This document shows, piece after piece, positions 62,426 to 64,000 of a DNA stretch of 64,000 nt. Below the pieces are notes generated by a model. That model searched no databases. It was not told where the DNA came from and was given only the letters and a program-made list of their open reading frames with translations. The position numbers and the translations under genes were made by a program. The stretch comes from Saccharicrinis sp963677345 (GTDB lineage Bacteria > Bacteroidota > Bacteroidia > Bacteroidales > Marinilabiliaceae). Positions within the stretch are counted from its first letter, which is position 1. Every line of letters starts with the position of its first letter. Location: assembly GCA_963677345.2 (NCBI GenBank), contig CAXXLC010000038.1, forward strand, positions 1-64,000, written 5' to 3'.

Positions 62426-63856
62426 TTATTTTCCATTTACCGATTTTATTTGTGCCCACTCGTTCAATAAGCTTTTTATTTTTAGTTTTGATAAGTCTCG
62501 TTTAATAGTTTCCAGACTGACATTTAAATTTCGAGCTAATTCTTGTCTTTTTAAATCAGGTTTTTCTTTTATTAATAGCAAAATTTTATTTTGTCTTTCA
62601 TTTATAGGGTCATTTATAGGGTCATTTACAGGGTCATTTAAAGGGTCATTTGCAGGTTCATTTACAGTTATAGATTTATTGCTTTCGGAAAACAGAGGTA
62701 CTGTTGTGATAAAAATGTCCTCTTCTTTAAAAATAATACTGTCATTACCCGAATATGCTTTTGAATATTTAAATACATTGTTAACGCCTGTTCCTAACTC
62801 TTCTGAACGTCCCATTTGTGTGAAAATCTGTGCAATATGGGGATTCTTGGGGTGAGGTTCAAAGTTTCCTGGTTTCAGTAATCTATGAATATGTGGTTTA
62901 TTTGCATTTTTAGCCTCAACCATATTTTTATAAATTATAAAACTTGTTGGAAAAGCATTTGTGTATTCGCGATGAATTAAAATATTGGCTATGATTTCGC
63001 GGAATATTTTATCTCGTAATGAAATACGTTGGTCGCCCTGTAAATAAAACTTATCAGGAAGATGTTTCGAAACAAAAGCCATTAATCTATCATATGCTTC
63101 TATAAGATTGCATCGTATATTATCTCTGTCATCATATCTGTCAATATTTTCCTTTTTTACAAGGGCATCTATTTTATAATGAGGGATCGCACTTTGTATT
63201 ATTTCTTCTTTACCAAAAAGTAATAAGGCAGACATGGTAAAACCTATTTTTCCGTTAGCCAAGTCTTTACGATACAGACCAGCAGTCTTAAAAAATTCTA
63301 TATCGTTAAGTTCATTCCATGGATGATCCGGTCTATAAATACGAATAATTTTTCTAACTCTGTCAACAATACCATCAGCAAAGTCACTTTGCTCTAAAAA
63401 AGGATAAATAGTATTTTCAGAATATTGAGCACTTTTTCTAATATATAATTGTTTAATCTGATCGTCGCTATTTAAAACAAAATCACCATCAGCCCCACGA
63501 TCGTAAATTTTTCCTTTGTATTTATGTACCTGAGAAGAAGCAGGTATGAAAATATAAATTATATAGTTGTTTTTATACTCAATAATTTGTGCATCAATTA
63601 AGAACGTTGGAAAAAGTAATTGTGGGTTGTTACTAATGTTGGATATCTGTTTAATCTGTTGTTCTGCTATATTTTTATTTATACCTGAAATATTTTTTTC
63701 ATCATCAATACCTAAAACAATTTCACCTCCATCACGATTAAGAAATGCAGTAATTGTCTCAAATAAGTTTAAAGGTAATTCATTTGTAGCCTTTTAAAAT
63801 TCTACATTAATTCCCTCACCTTGTTTAAGCAATATTTGAATTTTGTTTTTAAGCAT
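62426..63856 (-). pseudogene. AlbA_2 (Schlafen-type) / ATP-binding transcriptional-regulator-like gene with in-frame stop
   Basis: The frame runs from ATG 63856 (MLKNKIQILLKQGEGINVEF) to 62426 and is interrupted once, by TAA at 63794-63796, in the position of the Lys of the conserved EFK motif. It resumes as KATNELPLNLFETITAFLNRDGGEIVLGIDD, typical of AlbA_2. There is no ATG, GTG or TTG in frame between the stop and 63262, so little can be made without the first codons. The middle has REIIANILIHREYTN (HATPase_c_4-like), then GRSEELGTGVNNVFKYSKAY and a winged helix. Five NDPx tetrapeptide repeats precede the winged helix. Confidence 0.82.
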
Positions 63857-64000
63857 TAATATTTTTTGGTCATCTAATTAATACGAATTATTTTAACAAC
63901 GAATAAATATGAATTACAGCTAATTAATGCGAATTATTATTTGCTGCGCAAATGTTGCAACCTGAAACCCTATCACCTAAGAGCTTAGAGCTAATAATAG
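63857..64000. repeat. Repeat module at the right edge
   Basis: GTCATCTAATTAATACG, AATGCGAATT, the TTTGCTGCGCAAA hairpin, and a short AAGAGCT tract. The window ends in CTAATAATAG, the sequence that precedes each copy of the structured element, so another copy probably starts just outside. Confidence 0.75.

Noticed and set aside
1..64000. tRNA or rRNA genes
   Set aside because: No cloverleaf with conserved TTC and CCA-proximal sequences and no rRNA core sequences were noticed on either strand.

Overview
The window is low-GC DNA that reads as the chromosome of a free-living Bacteroidota, most like the Bacteroidales/Marinilabiliales. The evidence is protein families typical of that phylum (DUF6266, a lysine-rich cold-shock protein, GxxExxY, DUF4143 ATPases), mostly missing Shine-Dalgarno sequences, A-rich leaders and TAnnTTTG-like promoter words. 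No rRNA, tRNA, CRISPR or origin was seen.

Region 1 (1-7100) is assimilatory sulfite reduction: cysJ (cut by the window start), cysI, a DUF2061 membrane protein, a precorrin-2 dehydrogenase and a fused CobA-HemD protein that together make siroheme for CysI. Two terminators close the block, and a cold-shock protein faces it. Region 2 (7.2-16.2 kb) holds a split ThrE amino-acid exporter, an unidentified 419-aa gene, a transposon (9-bp target duplication) that itself carries a nested IS1380-family insertion (5-bp duplication), a 177-bp MITE-like element, two DUF6266 paralogues and a small membrane protein.

Region 3 (17.0-58.2 kb) is a large surface-polysaccharide locus, mostly on the minus strand. 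It has about 21 glycosyltransferases (GT4, GT2, GT10 and GT11 fucosyltransferases, GT92, a rhamnosyltransferase-like protein), three SDR sugar-nucleotide enzymes, a nucleotidyltransferase, AsnB, a Wzy-like polymerase and a Wzm/Wzt exporter with a C-terminal substrate domain. A RAYT transposase with its own REP hairpins sits at its left edge. Small foreign-looking genes (a DUF4143 ATPase, a four-helix-bundle protein, a GxxExxY protein) interrupt it. Region 4 (58.2-64 kb) is a repeat matrix carrying a PIN/antitoxin pair, a HEPN/MNT pair and an AlbA_2 gene broken by one stop codon.

The most unusual feature is the spacer DNA. It is built from a small vocabulary of modules: 409-bp blocks, a folded element of about 230 bp in three copies plus a divergent relative, hairpins, and many short tandem arrays whose unit sequences are unrelated but whose unit length is almost always 7 bp (sometimes 8). 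Two large 7-bp arrays flank the four-helix-bundle gene with the same internal polarity and the same 15-bp leader. The same arrays enter several glycosyltransferase genes in frame and supply the ends of others. I infer that these repeats are the substrate for gain, loss and shuffling of single-gene cassettes; the mechanism is unknown.
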